Below are positions 17,801 through 24,966 of a stretch of 64,000 nucleotides of DNA, one piece after another. This DNA comes from Pedobacter sp. KBW06 (GTDB lineage: Bacteria > Bacteroidota > Bacteroidia > Sphingobacteriales > Sphingobacteriaceae): positions 1,642,061 to 1,706,060 of the forward strand of contig NZ_QAJL01000003.1 in NCBI RefSeq assembly GCF_003852525.1, read 5' to 3'. How positions within the stretch are numbered: the stretch's first letter is position 1; the number at the start of each line of letters is the position of its first letter. The notes below the pieces were generated by a model. It had not been told where the DNA came from, did no database searches, and was given only the letters and a program-made list of their open reading frames with translations. The position numbers were made by a program, and so were the translations under genes.

Positions 17801-18289
17801 GGATACGTTTTTCTGAGTTCCCATGATGCGTACAGAAACGCCTGGAATCGGCGCGCCCTGCTCGTCGGTAACCACCCCTTTAATTAAAATTGCTTCATTG
17901 ATCCAGGATAGCACCGGAACGGCATCCTGATCCCGTTTCCGGAAGATCACGACATTTTTATCTGCCTCTCTATAAGAAAAAGGCGTCCCCTTTAGCAGCT
18001 GGATCAGTACCTCATTCAATGGCATATGGCTCACGTCGAGCACAATCCCTTTCACTTTTCTCAGCTCATTATTGTTATAAGAAAAGTCCATTTTGCTCGT
18101 TTTGCTGATTTTTTCTATGGCCCTTTCCAGGGATTCGCCTTTAAGATTGATACTAACTTTAACATCTTTAAGGTTCTGGCTGAAGACCGTTTCTGCTAAT
18201 AAGGTCCCCGCAGAGGTCAGTAACGTTGCAAACACTATTAATCCTACCTTCATTATCTTAAGAATTAGTGTAGTAATGTTTTTTTTCAT
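14831..18289 (-). CDS. SusC/RagA family TonB-linked outer-membrane transporter with STN domain
   Basis: A 1152-residue TonB-dependent transporter. After the signal sequence (MKKNITTLILKIMKVGLIVF) comes an STN domain (~30-110, starting near VFSQNLKDVKVSINL), which in this class contacts the FecR anti-sigma factor. A carboxypeptidase-like beta-sandwich follows (GVVTDEQGAPIPGVSVRI), then the plug with VVVGYGVQKKTNLSGAV and the 22-strand barrel ending SFGLNLNF. ATG 18289 is chosen because it starts the signal peptide. The STN domain and the nearby sigma/FecR genes indicate trans-envelope induction by its own substrate. Confidence 0.96.
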   Translation of the reverse strand: MKKNITTLILKIMKVGLIVFATLLTSAGTLLAETVFSQNLKDVKVSINLKGESLERAIEKISKTSKMDFSYNNNELRKVKGIVLDVSHMPLNEVLIQLLKGTPFSYREADKNVVIFRKRDQDAVPVLSWINEAILIKGVVTDEQGAPIPGVSVRIMGTQKNVSTDVNGNYQIEAGSPADVLVFSYVGLTEQKVVIGTRKLINVVLKDDDKFLNEVVVVGYGVQKKTNLSGAVDGVTSKEIENRPFSSVGAGLQGLIPNLNISVTSGQVNKAPSFNIRGFTSVNGGGPYILVDNVPFTSDELMALNPADIESVTSLKDAASAAIYGARGAFGVVLITTKSAKSADLKVGVNTYYAIRNLGKVPAVVTDPLEVMEYKHDAAYPLYNLFPDNVREYARQRSQNPSLPSVIISPSDPNAWMYYGSTNWMDEVYKPSAPTYSANMNISKKDEKLSYYMSSEYFRNDGMLRYGNDTYDRYNLRAKADYSLSKWLTIGNNTSFMSSTYDASSYGGEGFFHNVNRQSSLDVPRNPDGSWTSTGAALLGRLQSGGRSVTRSNNFQTTFTAKASLVKDIWDLKADATIRRIDTAGKSYEIPVAYKTGPNSAISYSGSNPGWAQNDDRHIRHNIYNIYTDFHKTFDTKHYVQVLAGFNQEYRNRNAAWVNRKGLISSTLPSVNLATGELTSKEYIEDWAVRGWFYRLNYIFDDKYILELNGRYDGTSRFPTNDRWGFFPSASVGWVLSKEKFFKPVAEKLGIDLLKFRASYGALGNQDVGAYYYIPAMGSGQINQILDGKRPTEVRPPAAVAPSLTWERVSTVNFGGDVSLFKNRLDLNFDAYTRYTEGMLTKGRTLPGPFGTVEPKVNSADLKTKGWEIRIGWKDGFLLDNSQFYYNIGFNMGDSKTFITKFDNPNGLLSDYYVGRQIGEIWGLETEGFFQSKEELASHADQSAVGADDTGYKFDVGDLKFKDLNNDGKINKGKNTLADHGDQKIIGNDEARYRYGIDLGAGWKGFDIRLFFQGVGKRDWYPNASNHYFWGVYAQPWTNVQVHNLDHWTPETPNAYFPRVKAYIAEDATELGNPQTRYLQDASYLRLKNLTVGYTLPKSLTSKMKMDKLRVYFSAENVFDVSHIKARLDPEGLDGKIYPFQKTFSFGLNLNF

Positions 18290-18375
18290 ATTTTTATTCG
18301 TTTTAAAAATTGTTTGAAACAAAGCACAGCCATCCGGAAAATTTTTCGAAGAGTTGCCCGCATGCTGTACATTCA

Positions 18376-18414
18376 GATCAGTATCTGCTCCAACAGGTAC
18401 TGATCATTTTTTTT
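18376..18414 (+). terminator. Plus-oriented terminator-like hairpin between fecR and susC genes
   Basis: GATCAGTA-t-CTG (18376-18387) pairs with CAG-g-TACTGATC (18394-18405) around a 6-nt loop, and TTTTTTTT follows at 18407-18414 on the plus strand. Both flanking genes are on the minus strand, where the hairpin has no T-run after it. It could stop antisense transcription, or act as a stem that sets relative levels of fecR and susC mRNA. Confidence 0.6.
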
Positions 18415-18428
18415 ATACTAATGATCAA

Positions 18429-19340
18429 TTAATTACATCCGCTACCTACTATAAGTACCTCCTTTTCTTTGATTTGGTAAGTTATTCCTTGTATATCTTT
18501 TAGGGTTTCCATTGCATCGGTCAGACTTTTTCTGGTATCGAAGTTGATCGTGGTGCTGCAGCTTTTAAACTTTTCCAAGTCGTAGTTGATTTTCACCTGA
18601 AAGGCATTCTCCATTGCCAGAATGACCTCTTCAAAACTGGCTGCATTCAGGATCACTTTGCCGCTATTCCATGCTGTCTTTTCCCGGGCTTTCACTTTTA
18701 CCACGCTAGGCTTCCGGTGGTCTTTATGGTACACCACCTCCTGATCTTTTACCAATACGCTCAATTGTTTTTCGTCATCGCTTACTGCGACCTTTCCTGT
18801 GACTACCGAGACGCTCATGGTCGATAGTTTTTTATAGGATTTGACCACGAAAGATGTGCCCAGCACATTCGTCTTAATGCCCGAAGCGTCCACCACGAAA
18901 GGCACGTGTGCATCATGGACTACGTCAAAGAAACCTTCTCCATCCAACAGGTAGACCGTCCGTTTCTTTCCAAACTTCTTCGGGTATTTTAAGGTACTTG
19001 CTGAATTTAACCAGACTGTAGATCCATCGGGCAAGCGCAGTTCACGGGTCTGTCCTTTTGGAACCACCACGGTAATGTAATCCCCCTGGGATCCTGAATT
19101 TTGGTAATACAACATCAGGGCTGCGGAAATCAGGATCAGCCCGATAGCAGCAGCCATGCCGATAAAGTTTCTCTTTATGCCAGGTCTGCTTTGCTGTTTG
19201 CTATGAATTTCTTTTGTAGCCTGGATCCGTCCCAGGATTTCCTGACGGATGGCTTCCCGGTCATTTTCCCCTTCGAAAAACTCATTAGGGTCATTGATTC
19301 CGAACTCTTTATAAAGGTCTTTTTTGTCTTTTTCGTTCAT
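18429..19340 (-). CDS. FecR family anti-sigma factor
   Basis: A 303-residue inner-membrane regulator. Residues 1-~60 form the cytoplasmic sigma-binding part, and one transmembrane helix (GMAAAIGLILISAALMLYY) is near 61-80. The periplasmic FecR domain (~95-200; TVVVPKGQTRELRLPDGSTV) and a C-terminal DUF4974 domain (~225-300) follow. It would relay the signal from the STN domain of the SusC protein to the ECF sigma factor at 22739. Unusually it is separated from that sigma gene by a glycosidase and a serine hydrolase gene. An ECF-type promoter motif lies immediately upstream (19349-19379). Confidence 0.93.
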   Translation of the reverse strand: MNEKDKKDLYKEFGINDPNEFFEGENDREAIRQEILGRIQATKEIHSKQQSRPGIKRNFIGMAAAIGLILISAALMLYYQNSGSQGDYITVVVPKGQTRELRLPDGSTVWLNSASTLKYPKKFGKKRTVYLLDGEGFFDVVHDAHVPFVVDASGIKTNVLGTSFVVKSYKKLSTMSVSVVTGKVAVSDDEKQLSVLVKDQEVVYHKDHRKPSVVKVKAREKTAWNSGKVILNAASFEEVILAMENAFQVKINYDLEKFKSCSTTINFDTRKSLTDAMETLKDIQGITYQIKEKEVLIVGSGCN

Positions 19341-19348
19341 ATACTAAG

Positions 19349-19379
19349 TACATAACGAATGAGGACCAAAGAGGTACTA
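19349..19379 (-). promoter_or_regulatory. ECF-type promoter motif before fecR
   Basis: On the minus strand TAGTAC (19379-19374), a 16-nt spacer and CGTTATGTA (19357-19349). The same two boxes with the same spacing occur at 22702-22672 before the glycosidase gene, while the spacers differ (7 of 16 identical). The 16-bp spacer and CGTT-type -10 fit extracytoplasmic sigma promoters in general. The box ends 8 nt before the fecR ATG, so the leader would be very short. Confidence 0.55.
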
Positions 19380-19397
19380 TGCGGAAATGATCTTTTT

Positions 19398-20885
19398 TTA
19401 TTTATTCATCAGTTTCTTCAGATGAGCAGCAGCATTGGGGTTTCCGGGCTCAAGTTCGAGCACCCGTTTATAATTAAGGATTGCAGCAGCTTTATTTCCT
19501 AAAACCTCGTAAACTTCCCCGAGGCTATCATAGGTATTTGAACTTTCGGGGAACAGGTATACATTTAGTTTAAAGATCTCCAGCGCCTTGTTCTTTTCTT
19601 TTTTTCTCAAAAACTCATAGCCCAACACATTCAATTCAGTTTCCGGCAACTTAAAAAAGGCATCCTTTTTCTTTAGCTCATTTGTGAGCACAATGGCTTG
19701 TTCAAAGCCCCGTTTATTCATGGAATCGAGTAAGATCCTGACCCCTGCAGAAAATCCGAATCCTTCTGCCGACCGCTCTTCTGCGGTAAAATAGAAAGCA
19801 TTGTAAATGTTTTGAGCGAGATCAGACAATCCATCCTCCGAACCATTGTTATTTTGATTGTTCAGTACGACCACTGCAAAATTCCGCTCCGGGTAAAGCA
19901 CACTATAACTCGCGAAACCAAAAGTACCTCCGGAGGCCCATATCTTACGTTTTCCATCGAAATTCGTCTTCAACCTCCAGTTTAAACCTATTCCCGAGTC
20001 GTCCGGATCTCCCCAGCGAAGCTGATGCGCCATGATCACCTGTGCTTCTTTTTCCTCCAGCTGATGACCAATATATTTGATCATATCCATCAGACTTGAG
20101 CTTAATGCCCCGGCGCTTCCTGCACTCTTTGGAATTTCCGGCATTAAAACCCCTTTCTCATTATAACCACTTGCAGCACGTGATTTTAAAGCAGCAGGTA
20201 CAGTAACAAATGTGTTTTCCATTTTTAAAGGGCCGGTGATGTATTTTTTCAGTAAGTCCGTATAACTGCTCTTATAGATATTTTCCAGTAAAAAGCCCAT
20301 GAGCTGCGCAGCTGTATTGGAATGTGCCGGTATTAGTCCTGGTTCCCGCGTCAATTTAACCAGATGAAGGTCTTTCAGAAACTGGCTTTGCGAATATACA
20401 TCAAAAATCTTTTTTAGTTCAAAAAGCTGTCCTGCTTTGTCCTTTGATTTAAATGCGGGCATTTTTTCGGGGAGGTTATCCGGAAGTCCCGATGTGAGGT
20501 TTGCCAGATCAACCAGGCGAATCGGCTTTCCTTTATATTGCAGGTTGGGATAACTGCCTTTAAGGTATTTTCTGATGTCGTCATTTAGATCCACCTTTTT
20601 TTCATAAACTGCCTGAGCCAGTAACATGCTGGTAAAAGTCTTGGTGATGGAGCCGATCTCGTAAATCGTTTCGTTATCCGGCCTGCTGCTTTTGCCCCTC
20701 GTTGTTGTTCCAAAATGCCAGGTAGAAGCCACTCCGTTCTTCAGGACCCCAACAGAAAGTCCGGCTTTTGTTCCGTCTGCAAAGAACGGGACTGTGGCCT
20801 CCCGTACAATTGAATCTATATCCTGGGCATGAACACCCTGAATTAAACAAACAACAAGAAGGGATAAAGCGCATGTTTTTTTCAT
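19398..20885 (-). CDS. Serine hydrolase (beta-lactamase/class C type) with C-terminal TPR
   Basis: A 495-residue exported protein with signal peptide MKKTCALSLLVVCLIQGVHA. The beta-lactamase-fold domain (~25-355) has the nucleophile motif SxxK in GSITKTFTS, a second motif HSN in place of YxN, and a GGT motif (ASGGTFGF) in place of KTG/HxG. The last ~100 residues contain a tetratricopeptide-type repeat (YDSLGEVYEVLGNKAAAI). Such proteins are D-amino-acid peptidases or esterases rather than true beta-lactamases. ATG 20885 starts the signal peptide, with a -7 box 6 nt before it. It lies between the sigma and fecR genes but has its own promoter. Confidence 0.88.
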   Translation of the reverse strand: MKKTCALSLLVVCLIQGVHAQDIDSIVREATVPFFADGTKAGLSVGVLKNGVASTWHFGTTTRGKSSRPDNETIYEIGSITKTFTSMLLAQAVYEKKVDLNDDIRKYLKGSYPNLQYKGKPIRLVDLANLTSGLPDNLPEKMPAFKSKDKAGQLFELKKIFDVYSQSQFLKDLHLVKLTREPGLIPAHSNTAAQLMGFLLENIYKSSYTDLLKKYITGPLKMENTFVTVPAALKSRAASGYNEKGVLMPEIPKSAGSAGALSSSLMDMIKYIGHQLEEKEAQVIMAHQLRWGDPDDSGIGLNWRLKTNFDGKRKIWASGGTFGFASYSVLYPERNFAVVVLNNQNNNGSEDGLSDLAQNIYNAFYFTAEERSAEGFGFSAGVRILLDSMNKRGFEQAIVLTNELKKKDAFFKLPETELNVLGYEFLRKKEKNKALEIFKLNVYLFPESSNTYDSLGEVYEVLGNKAAAILNYKRVLELEPGNPNAAAHLKKLMNK

Positions 20886-20891
20886 ATTCAA

Positions 20892-20899
20892 CAAATTTA
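20892..20899 (-). promoter_or_regulatory. -7 box of the serine hydrolase gene
   Basis: TAAATTTG on the minus strand (20899-20892), a perfect TAnnTTTG match, ends 6 nt before ATG 20885. This predicts a leaderless or near-leaderless mRNA independent of the upstream glycosidase gene. Confidence 0.55.
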
Positions 20900-20976
20900 C
20901 CCCTGAATTAAGCAATAAGGGGTTTAACTAAGATAATCGAAATAATGAAACGAAATCAACATAGGGGGAATAAAAA

Positions 20977-21011
20977 AAATCTCCCGGAGGTATACACTCT
21001 GCGGGAGATTT
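20977..21011. terminator. Terminator after the GH30 gene
   Basis: AAATCTCCCG (20977-20986) pairs perfectly with CGGGAGATTT (21002-21011) around a 15-nt loop. A- and T-rich flanks allow termination in both directions. It closes the minus-strand glycosidase transcript before the serine hydrolase gene. Confidence 0.85.
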
Positions 21012-21046
21012 TAATTTTATATAAAAGGACCTGTACTGTTAAACAG

Positions 21047-22591
21047 TTAGTTTTTCAGCCCGGTGAAAGTAGTTACACTTTGAGCCGGAATGTTCAATGT
21101 AAAACTGCCATCGGCCGCCGCACTTACAGGACTGCCCTGCTGCCAGTGTGCAGCGCTGTTTCCTGTGGTTTGATAACCGATCAGACTACCTGCAGAAAAT
21201 CCCTGCAAATTCAAGGTAGTTGTCAGTTGCTGAGTTCCGGGATTGATCACCACAAGGCTAAACTTGCCCGTTGCCGGATCTTTATAAGCAGAGACTTTCA
21301 GCTCTGAGTTGTTTTGAACGTTTGCCCCAAAGCGGAAATATCCGGCACGTACATAACGGGAAAATTGCCCCATTACATCGTAGGTCTTTGGAAAATCAAG
21401 GGAACCATCTCCGTTTGTACAGATCAGCGATTCATTGTTTCTGATGGCCAGCATTCCCAGCCAATATACAAAAGCGTTGACATTACATTCTGCCATGAAT
21501 TTATGCATACTTGTTGCCATTTTCAATCCACCGGTAATGCTGTTGTCGTAAGTGCCACCATCATCCGAAGTTTCGGTCATCCATACCGGCTTATTGCCTG
21601 TGGCGTAATTCCAGGTGACCGGATTTTGATTCAGGCCTCTTTTTCCTCCGATCAGCTCTCCAATTTCCACATAACCATGTCCTGCAAGAATATCTACATT
21701 GCTTTTATCCATTCCTCCGAGGAAAGTATTTGCGGTACCCCATGCTGCATTTTCGGAAGACAGGATTTTTGTTGCGTTCAGTCCCTGCTGATTTAATGCA
21801 GGTCTTAAATTATTGGTAATGAATTCTCCCAGATGAGCAGAATTCCAATAAGAAGCATCCCAATCGGAAAAGACATTTTCCGGTTCATTGGAAGGTGAGA
21901 TTGCATAGAAGTTAATTCCTTCATTCTGATAGGCTTTTGCAAAACCTGCAAGATATCGCGCAAAGGCACTCGAGCTGGTGTTGAAGTTCAAGCCGTTAAA
22001 CCACTTTCCGCTTTCGCTGTTTGGATTGGTTTTCATAGACAATGGCGGCGTCCAGGTACTGGCAAAGGTAATCGGTACCTGATACCTTTCTTTAATTTTC
22101 TTTAGGATCCACAATTGTCCTAAATGTTCTTTCTGAACATCTGTAAGGGTCTTATACGCATTGCTGTTTACATCCACATCAATGTCTACCCCTGTCGGCT
22201 TAATTGTCACTACTCCCGTTTGCTGGTTAAAGCCATAAGTATGCAGCACTTTGCCACGCACCATGTTCAGGTGTAAACCATTTTCGCCCCAGAGATAGGA
22301 CAGGATGCTATCCCTTTTCTGGGACTCAAAGAAAGGAACAATCCTGCCACCGAAGGCACCAAAGCCATCGATCCGCTGATAAGTTTGGTCCCAGTTCAGC
22401 GTAATGCCGGCGTTTCCGGCCGCAGCGGCTGCCGACATTTCTTTTGTTTTCAGACGCGTTGCATCTGAGAGCAGATCTTCCGTAGATTTCTGCTTACAGC
22501 TTTCTGCAATGCTAAGGGTGGCCATCGCAAAAAGGGCAATTTTCAGGTTTTTGTACCTCATGGGGATTTTCGTTAAGTAACTGGTTTTCAT
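21047..22591 (-). CDS. Glycoside hydrolase family 30 lipoprotein
   Basis: A 514-residue predicted lipoprotein (504 from the alternative ATG 22561). The signal ends in a lipobox-like SIAESC followed by KQKS. A (beta/alpha)8 barrel carries the likely acid/base Glu in ISPSNEPE (near residue 235) and the likely nucleophile in WMTETSDDG (near 338). A C-terminal beta-sandwich (~420-514) completes the GH30 layout. GH30 enzymes retain configuration and cut beta-linked glycans (beta-1,6-glucan, galactan, xylan); the subfamily cannot be decided here. The ECF-type promoter motif 80 nt upstream suggests control by the neighbouring sigma factor. Confidence 0.85.
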   Translation of the reverse strand: MKTSYLTKIPMRYKNLKIALFAMATLSIAESCKQKSTEDLLSDATRLKTKEMSAAAAAGNAGITLNWDQTYQRIDGFGAFGGRIVPFFESQKRDSILSYLWGENGLHLNMVRGKVLHTYGFNQQTGVVTIKPTGVDIDVDVNSNAYKTLTDVQKEHLGQLWILKKIKERYQVPITFASTWTPPLSMKTNPNSESGKWFNGLNFNTSSSAFARYLAGFAKAYQNEGINFYAISPSNEPENVFSDWDASYWNSAHLGEFITNNLRPALNQQGLNATKILSSENAAWGTANTFLGGMDKSNVDILAGHGYVEIGELIGGKRGLNQNPVTWNYATGNKPVWMTETSDDGGTYDNSITGGLKMATSMHKFMAECNVNAFVYWLGMLAIRNNESLICTNGDGSLDFPKTYDVMGQFSRYVRAGYFRFGANVQNNSELKVSAYKDPATGKFSLVVINPGTQQLTTTLNLQGFSAGSLIGYQTTGNSAAHWQQGSPVSAAADGSFTLNIPAQSVTTFTGLKN

Positions 22592-22671
22592 TTACATAAA
22601 TATATTTCAAGCTTTCCCATTTTTTAAATGGTTTTTACGCATAAACCGATAGTTTTTTGCGGGCTCCGAAA

Positions 22672-22702
22672 TACATAACGGACATGAACTGAAGGAGTAC
22701 TA
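22672..22702 (-). promoter_or_regulatory. ECF-type promoter motif before the GH30 gene
   Basis: On the minus strand TAGTAC (22702-22697), 16 nt, then CGTTATGTA (22680-22672), identical in both boxes and spacing to the motif before fecR. It overlaps the edge of a 7-bp hairpin GGCAAAA/TTTTGCC (22704-22723) downstream of the sigma gene. The leader to the glycosidase start would be about 70-100 nt. Confidence 0.55.
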
Positions 22703-22738
22703 TGGCAAAAAGGGCATTTTGCCAAACTTAACAGAAAC

Positions 22739-23281
22739 TTAATGGAAGGGATATTTTGACTTGAGTCTTTTTAAGGCACTGGTGATTTGGTTTTTCACCG
22801 TTTGTGAGGAAATGGAAAGCCGGCCGGCAATTTCATTGATAGACAACTCTTCTTCCCTGCTCATTAAAAATACCTTACGCATTCCTACCGGCATGTTTTG
22901 GATTTCCAGCTGCAGGTGTTGTGCTGTGTCCTTAGAGGCGAATTGTTCAAATAGAGAATGGTCAGTTTCGCTGCTCACTTTCAGCAGCTCATCATCATGT
23001 TTGATCCGAAGGCTTTGACGGCGGTTAAGGTCGGTGAGCTTATTTTTCAGGATGATATAAATATATCCGATAAAGGTAGTTGTGATGGTAAGGGTATGGC
23101 GCTTCATCCAGATCACCATAAACAGGTCGTGAACAACGTCTTTGGCCTCTTCCCGGTTATTCAGCTTCTTACAGGCAATGGCGTATACCACATCCCAATA
23201 ACGCGCATAAATTTCATTAAATGCTTCATCATTGTCTTGTTTCAGTAAGGCCAGCAATGCCGGATCTGTCAGCGATTTCAA
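22739..23281 (-). CDS. ECF RNA polymerase sigma factor
   Basis: A 180-residue sigma-70 family protein with only regions 2 and 4. Region 2 is at ~20-90 (YWDVVYAIACKKLNNREEAKDV), and region 4 at ~125-175 ends in the helix-turn-helix ISSQTVKNQITSALKRLK. It belongs to the Bacteroidota sigma/FecR/SusC-STN class, activated when substrate binding at the outer membrane is passed through FecR. A housekeeping-type -7 box is 53 nt upstream. Likely targets, from the shared promoter motif, are the GH30 and fecR genes and possibly the downstream susCD pair. Confidence 0.93.
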   Translation of the reverse strand: MKSLTDPALLALLKQDNDEAFNEIYARYWDVVYAIACKKLNNREEAKDVVHDLFMVIWMKRHTLTITTTFIGYIYIILKNKLTDLNRRQSLRIKHDDELLKVSSETDHSLFEQFASKDTAQHLQLEIQNMPVGMRKVFLMSREEELSINEIAGRLSISSQTVKNQITSALKRLKSKYPFH

Positions 23282-23334
23282 TAAAGGTTGGTCTTAGGTG
23301 GTTTATTTGGTGATACCAATATATAAATTTATTG

Positions 23335-23342
23335 CAAAAATA
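23335..23342 (-). promoter_or_regulatory. -7 box of the ECF sigma gene
   Basis: TATTTTTG (minus, 23342-23335) matches TAnnTTTG and lies 53 nt before ATG 23281. The sigma gene thus appears to use the primary sigma factor rather than its own motif. Confidence 0.45.
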
Positions 23343-23431
23343 AAGGAATAGAAAAATACCTATGGCATGGGCACCGTTAAGTTTTTATTAAGTTCTTGTC
23401 CTTATTCCTCACCTGATGACTCCAGCAGCCC

Positions 23432-23794
23432 TTATTCCTGTCCCTGTGGAACGACTTTCATCACATGCTCCCGGTTTTCATTTCCCCACTGGTCTAAGGC
23501 CCGGATCACAGGTAAGGTACCCTCTCCTATCTCCGTCAGGTAATATTCTACTTTTAGGGGAAGCCCGGGATAGACCTTTTTACAGATGATCCCATATTCT
23601 TCCAGCTCCCGAAGCTGCATATTGATCACCCTTGGTGCTGCAGCATCGATGTGCATGTGCAATTCACTCGGCCTTCTGATTCCCCTGTTAATGCCATCAA
23701 TGATACAGGGTTTCCATTTGCCGCTCAATACTTTCATCGCTATATTAATTCCGCATTCGAGGTCTTCCGGGATTTTTCTCTCGTACATGAGCAT
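23432..23794 (-). CDS. HxlR family transcriptional regulator
   Basis: A 120-residue winged-helix protein. The HxlR pattern is clear: CGINIAMKVLSGKWKPCII, then PSELHMHIDAAAPRVINMQL, and the wing ending KVEYYLTEIGEGTL. The conserved N-terminal Cys of redox-sensing HxlR members is at residue 14. Two in-frame ATGs (23794, 23788) are possible. It is divergent from an NAD(P)-dependent oxidoreductase, the usual layout for a regulator and its target, and a perfect 16-bp palindrome lies between them. Confidence 0.92.
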   Translation of the reverse strand: MLMYERKIPEDLECGINIAMKVLSGKWKPCIIDGINRGIRRPSELHMHIDAAAPRVINMQLRELEEYGIICKKVYPGLPLKVEYYLTEIGEGTLPVIRALDQWGNENREHVMKVVPQGQE

Positions 23795-23844
23795 AGATTT
23801 TATCCCACAATGTATAAAATATTTGCGGCCTGTTTTCCTTCACA

Positions 23845-23860
23845 GGGAATAATTATTCCC
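23845..23860. promoter_or_regulatory. Candidate HxlR operator
   Basis: GGGAATAATTATTCCC is a perfect 16-bp palindrome in the 140-nt gap between the divergent HxlR and oxidoreductase genes. It fits a dimeric winged-helix binding site. Assignment to this regulator is inference from position. Confidence 0.55.
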
Positions 23861-23934
23861 CCACTGAATCTTTTTTCCCTTATTTTCCGGCCGCACAATT
23901 CTGTTGAATTTTGTCTTCATAAAACAGCAAAAAG

Positions 23935-24819
23935 ATGAAAACAGAAAACAACAACAAAGTAAGCGTTATAGGTCTTGGCTCAATGGGAACTACCTTGGCC
24001 AGGTTATTACTTCAGAAAGGATATGAGGTTACCGTATGGAACCGGAGCAGCGGAAAAGCCGATGAGCTGGTCAAAGAGGGGGCTATCCTTGCCAAAGACA
24101 TTGCCGAAGCCATCATCGCAAGTCCCGTCATTGTCATCTGTGTTTACAACTACCAGGCCAGTCAGCAAATTTTAGATACCGCAGCAGTCAGGGCAGTACT
24201 GAATCAAAAGTTAGTCCTGCAACTCAGTACCATCAGTCCTGATGAAGCCATTGAAGCGGAATTATGGGCAGCAGAAAACGGTGCAAGCTATATCAACGGG
24301 GGCATTCAGGCAGCGCCAAGACAAATGGGACAGCCGGATACCCCGATCCTGATTTCCGGAAAAGAAGCAACCTACCTCGCTGCTGAACCAATCCTGAAAG
24401 TTTTTGGTGGTTCCATCAGTTACCTCGGCGAGAAAATAGCCGCATCCCCAACCGTAGACCTTGCCACCTTATCCTATATATATGGAGCGTCCATCGGTTT
24501 CTTCCATGGTGCCAGGATCATAGAATCCCAGGGGCTCTCTGTTGCAGCCTATGCGAAAATTATAGCAGGCATCAGTCCATCCTTTGGCGAATTTTTAAGA
24601 CATGAGGGAAATATGGTACATGCCGAAAACTACACCATCACAGAAAGCCCGCTCCGCATTTCAGTGGCCGCTACTGCGCGACTGGAGCAAACAGCCATCG
24701 ATGCGGGCATCAACACCCAATTCCCTGCTTTTGCCGCCGCACTCTTTAAAAAAGCAGAGCTTGCCGGTTATGGTGACCAGGAAGTTGCGGCCCTGATCAA
24801 GGTGCTCCGGGAACAGTAA
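23935..24819 (+). CDS. NAD(P)-dependent oxidoreductase, beta-hydroxyacid dehydrogenase/imine reductase type
   Basis: A 294-residue cytoplasmic enzyme. The N-terminal Rossmann domain has GLGSMGTTLA at 13-22 and VTVWNRSSGKADEL, where R/S after the second strand suggests NADP(H) preference. The C-terminal helical domain is of the 6-phosphogluconate/3-hydroxyisobutyrate dehydrogenase type and resembles imine reductases. The usual catalytic Lys of beta-hydroxyacid dehydrogenases is not evident in the linker helix (SPTVDLATLSY), which favours an imine-reductase-like enzyme. It is probably controlled by the divergent HxlR regulator. Confidence 0.85.
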   Translation: MKTENNNKVSVIGLGSMGTTLARLLLQKGYEVTVWNRSSGKADELVKEGAILAKDIAEAIIASPVIVICVYNYQASQQILDTAAVRAVLNQKLVLQLSTISPDEAIEAELWAAENGASYINGGIQAAPRQMGQPDTPILISGKEATYLAAEPILKVFGGSISYLGEKIAASPTVDLATLSYIYGASIGFFHGARIIESQGLSVAAYAKIIAGISPSFGEFLRHEGNMVHAENYTITESPLRISVAATARLEQTAIDAGINTQFPAFAAALFKKAELAGYGDQEVAALIKVLREQ

Positions 24820-24838
24820 TCCGCATTAACATTTCATA

Positions 24839-24920
24839 TTTCAGGATCATCATGTCATTTTTCGGACCATCGTGTCATTTTCCCGATCAATAATTTCATT
24901 TTTCCGGACCGTCATTTCAT
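24839..24920. repeat. 20/21-bp direct repeats, four units
   Basis: Contiguous units at 24839-24858, 24859-24878, 24879-24899 and 24900-24920 share a TTTnCnGGAnCnTnnTnTCAT pattern. They lie between the oxidoreductase stop and the promoter of the EamA gene. The repeats are degenerate, and no hairpin of note forms within one unit. Confidence 0.7.
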
Positions 24921-24951
24921 TTTAAATGGCCAGATAAACCCCCAAATTTGT

Positions 24952-24959
24952 TAGGTTTA
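24952..24959 (+). promoter_or_regulatory. -7 box of the EamA transporter gene
   Basis: TAGGTTTA matches TAnnTTTG except for the last base and ends 7 nt before ATG 24967. Confidence 0.35.
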
Positions 24960-24966
24960 ACAACAA

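Noticed and set aside
19398..20885. Antibiotic-resistance beta-lactamase
   Set aside because: The YxN and KTG motifs are not canonical and there is a C-terminal TPR, typical of peptidase/esterase-like relatives.
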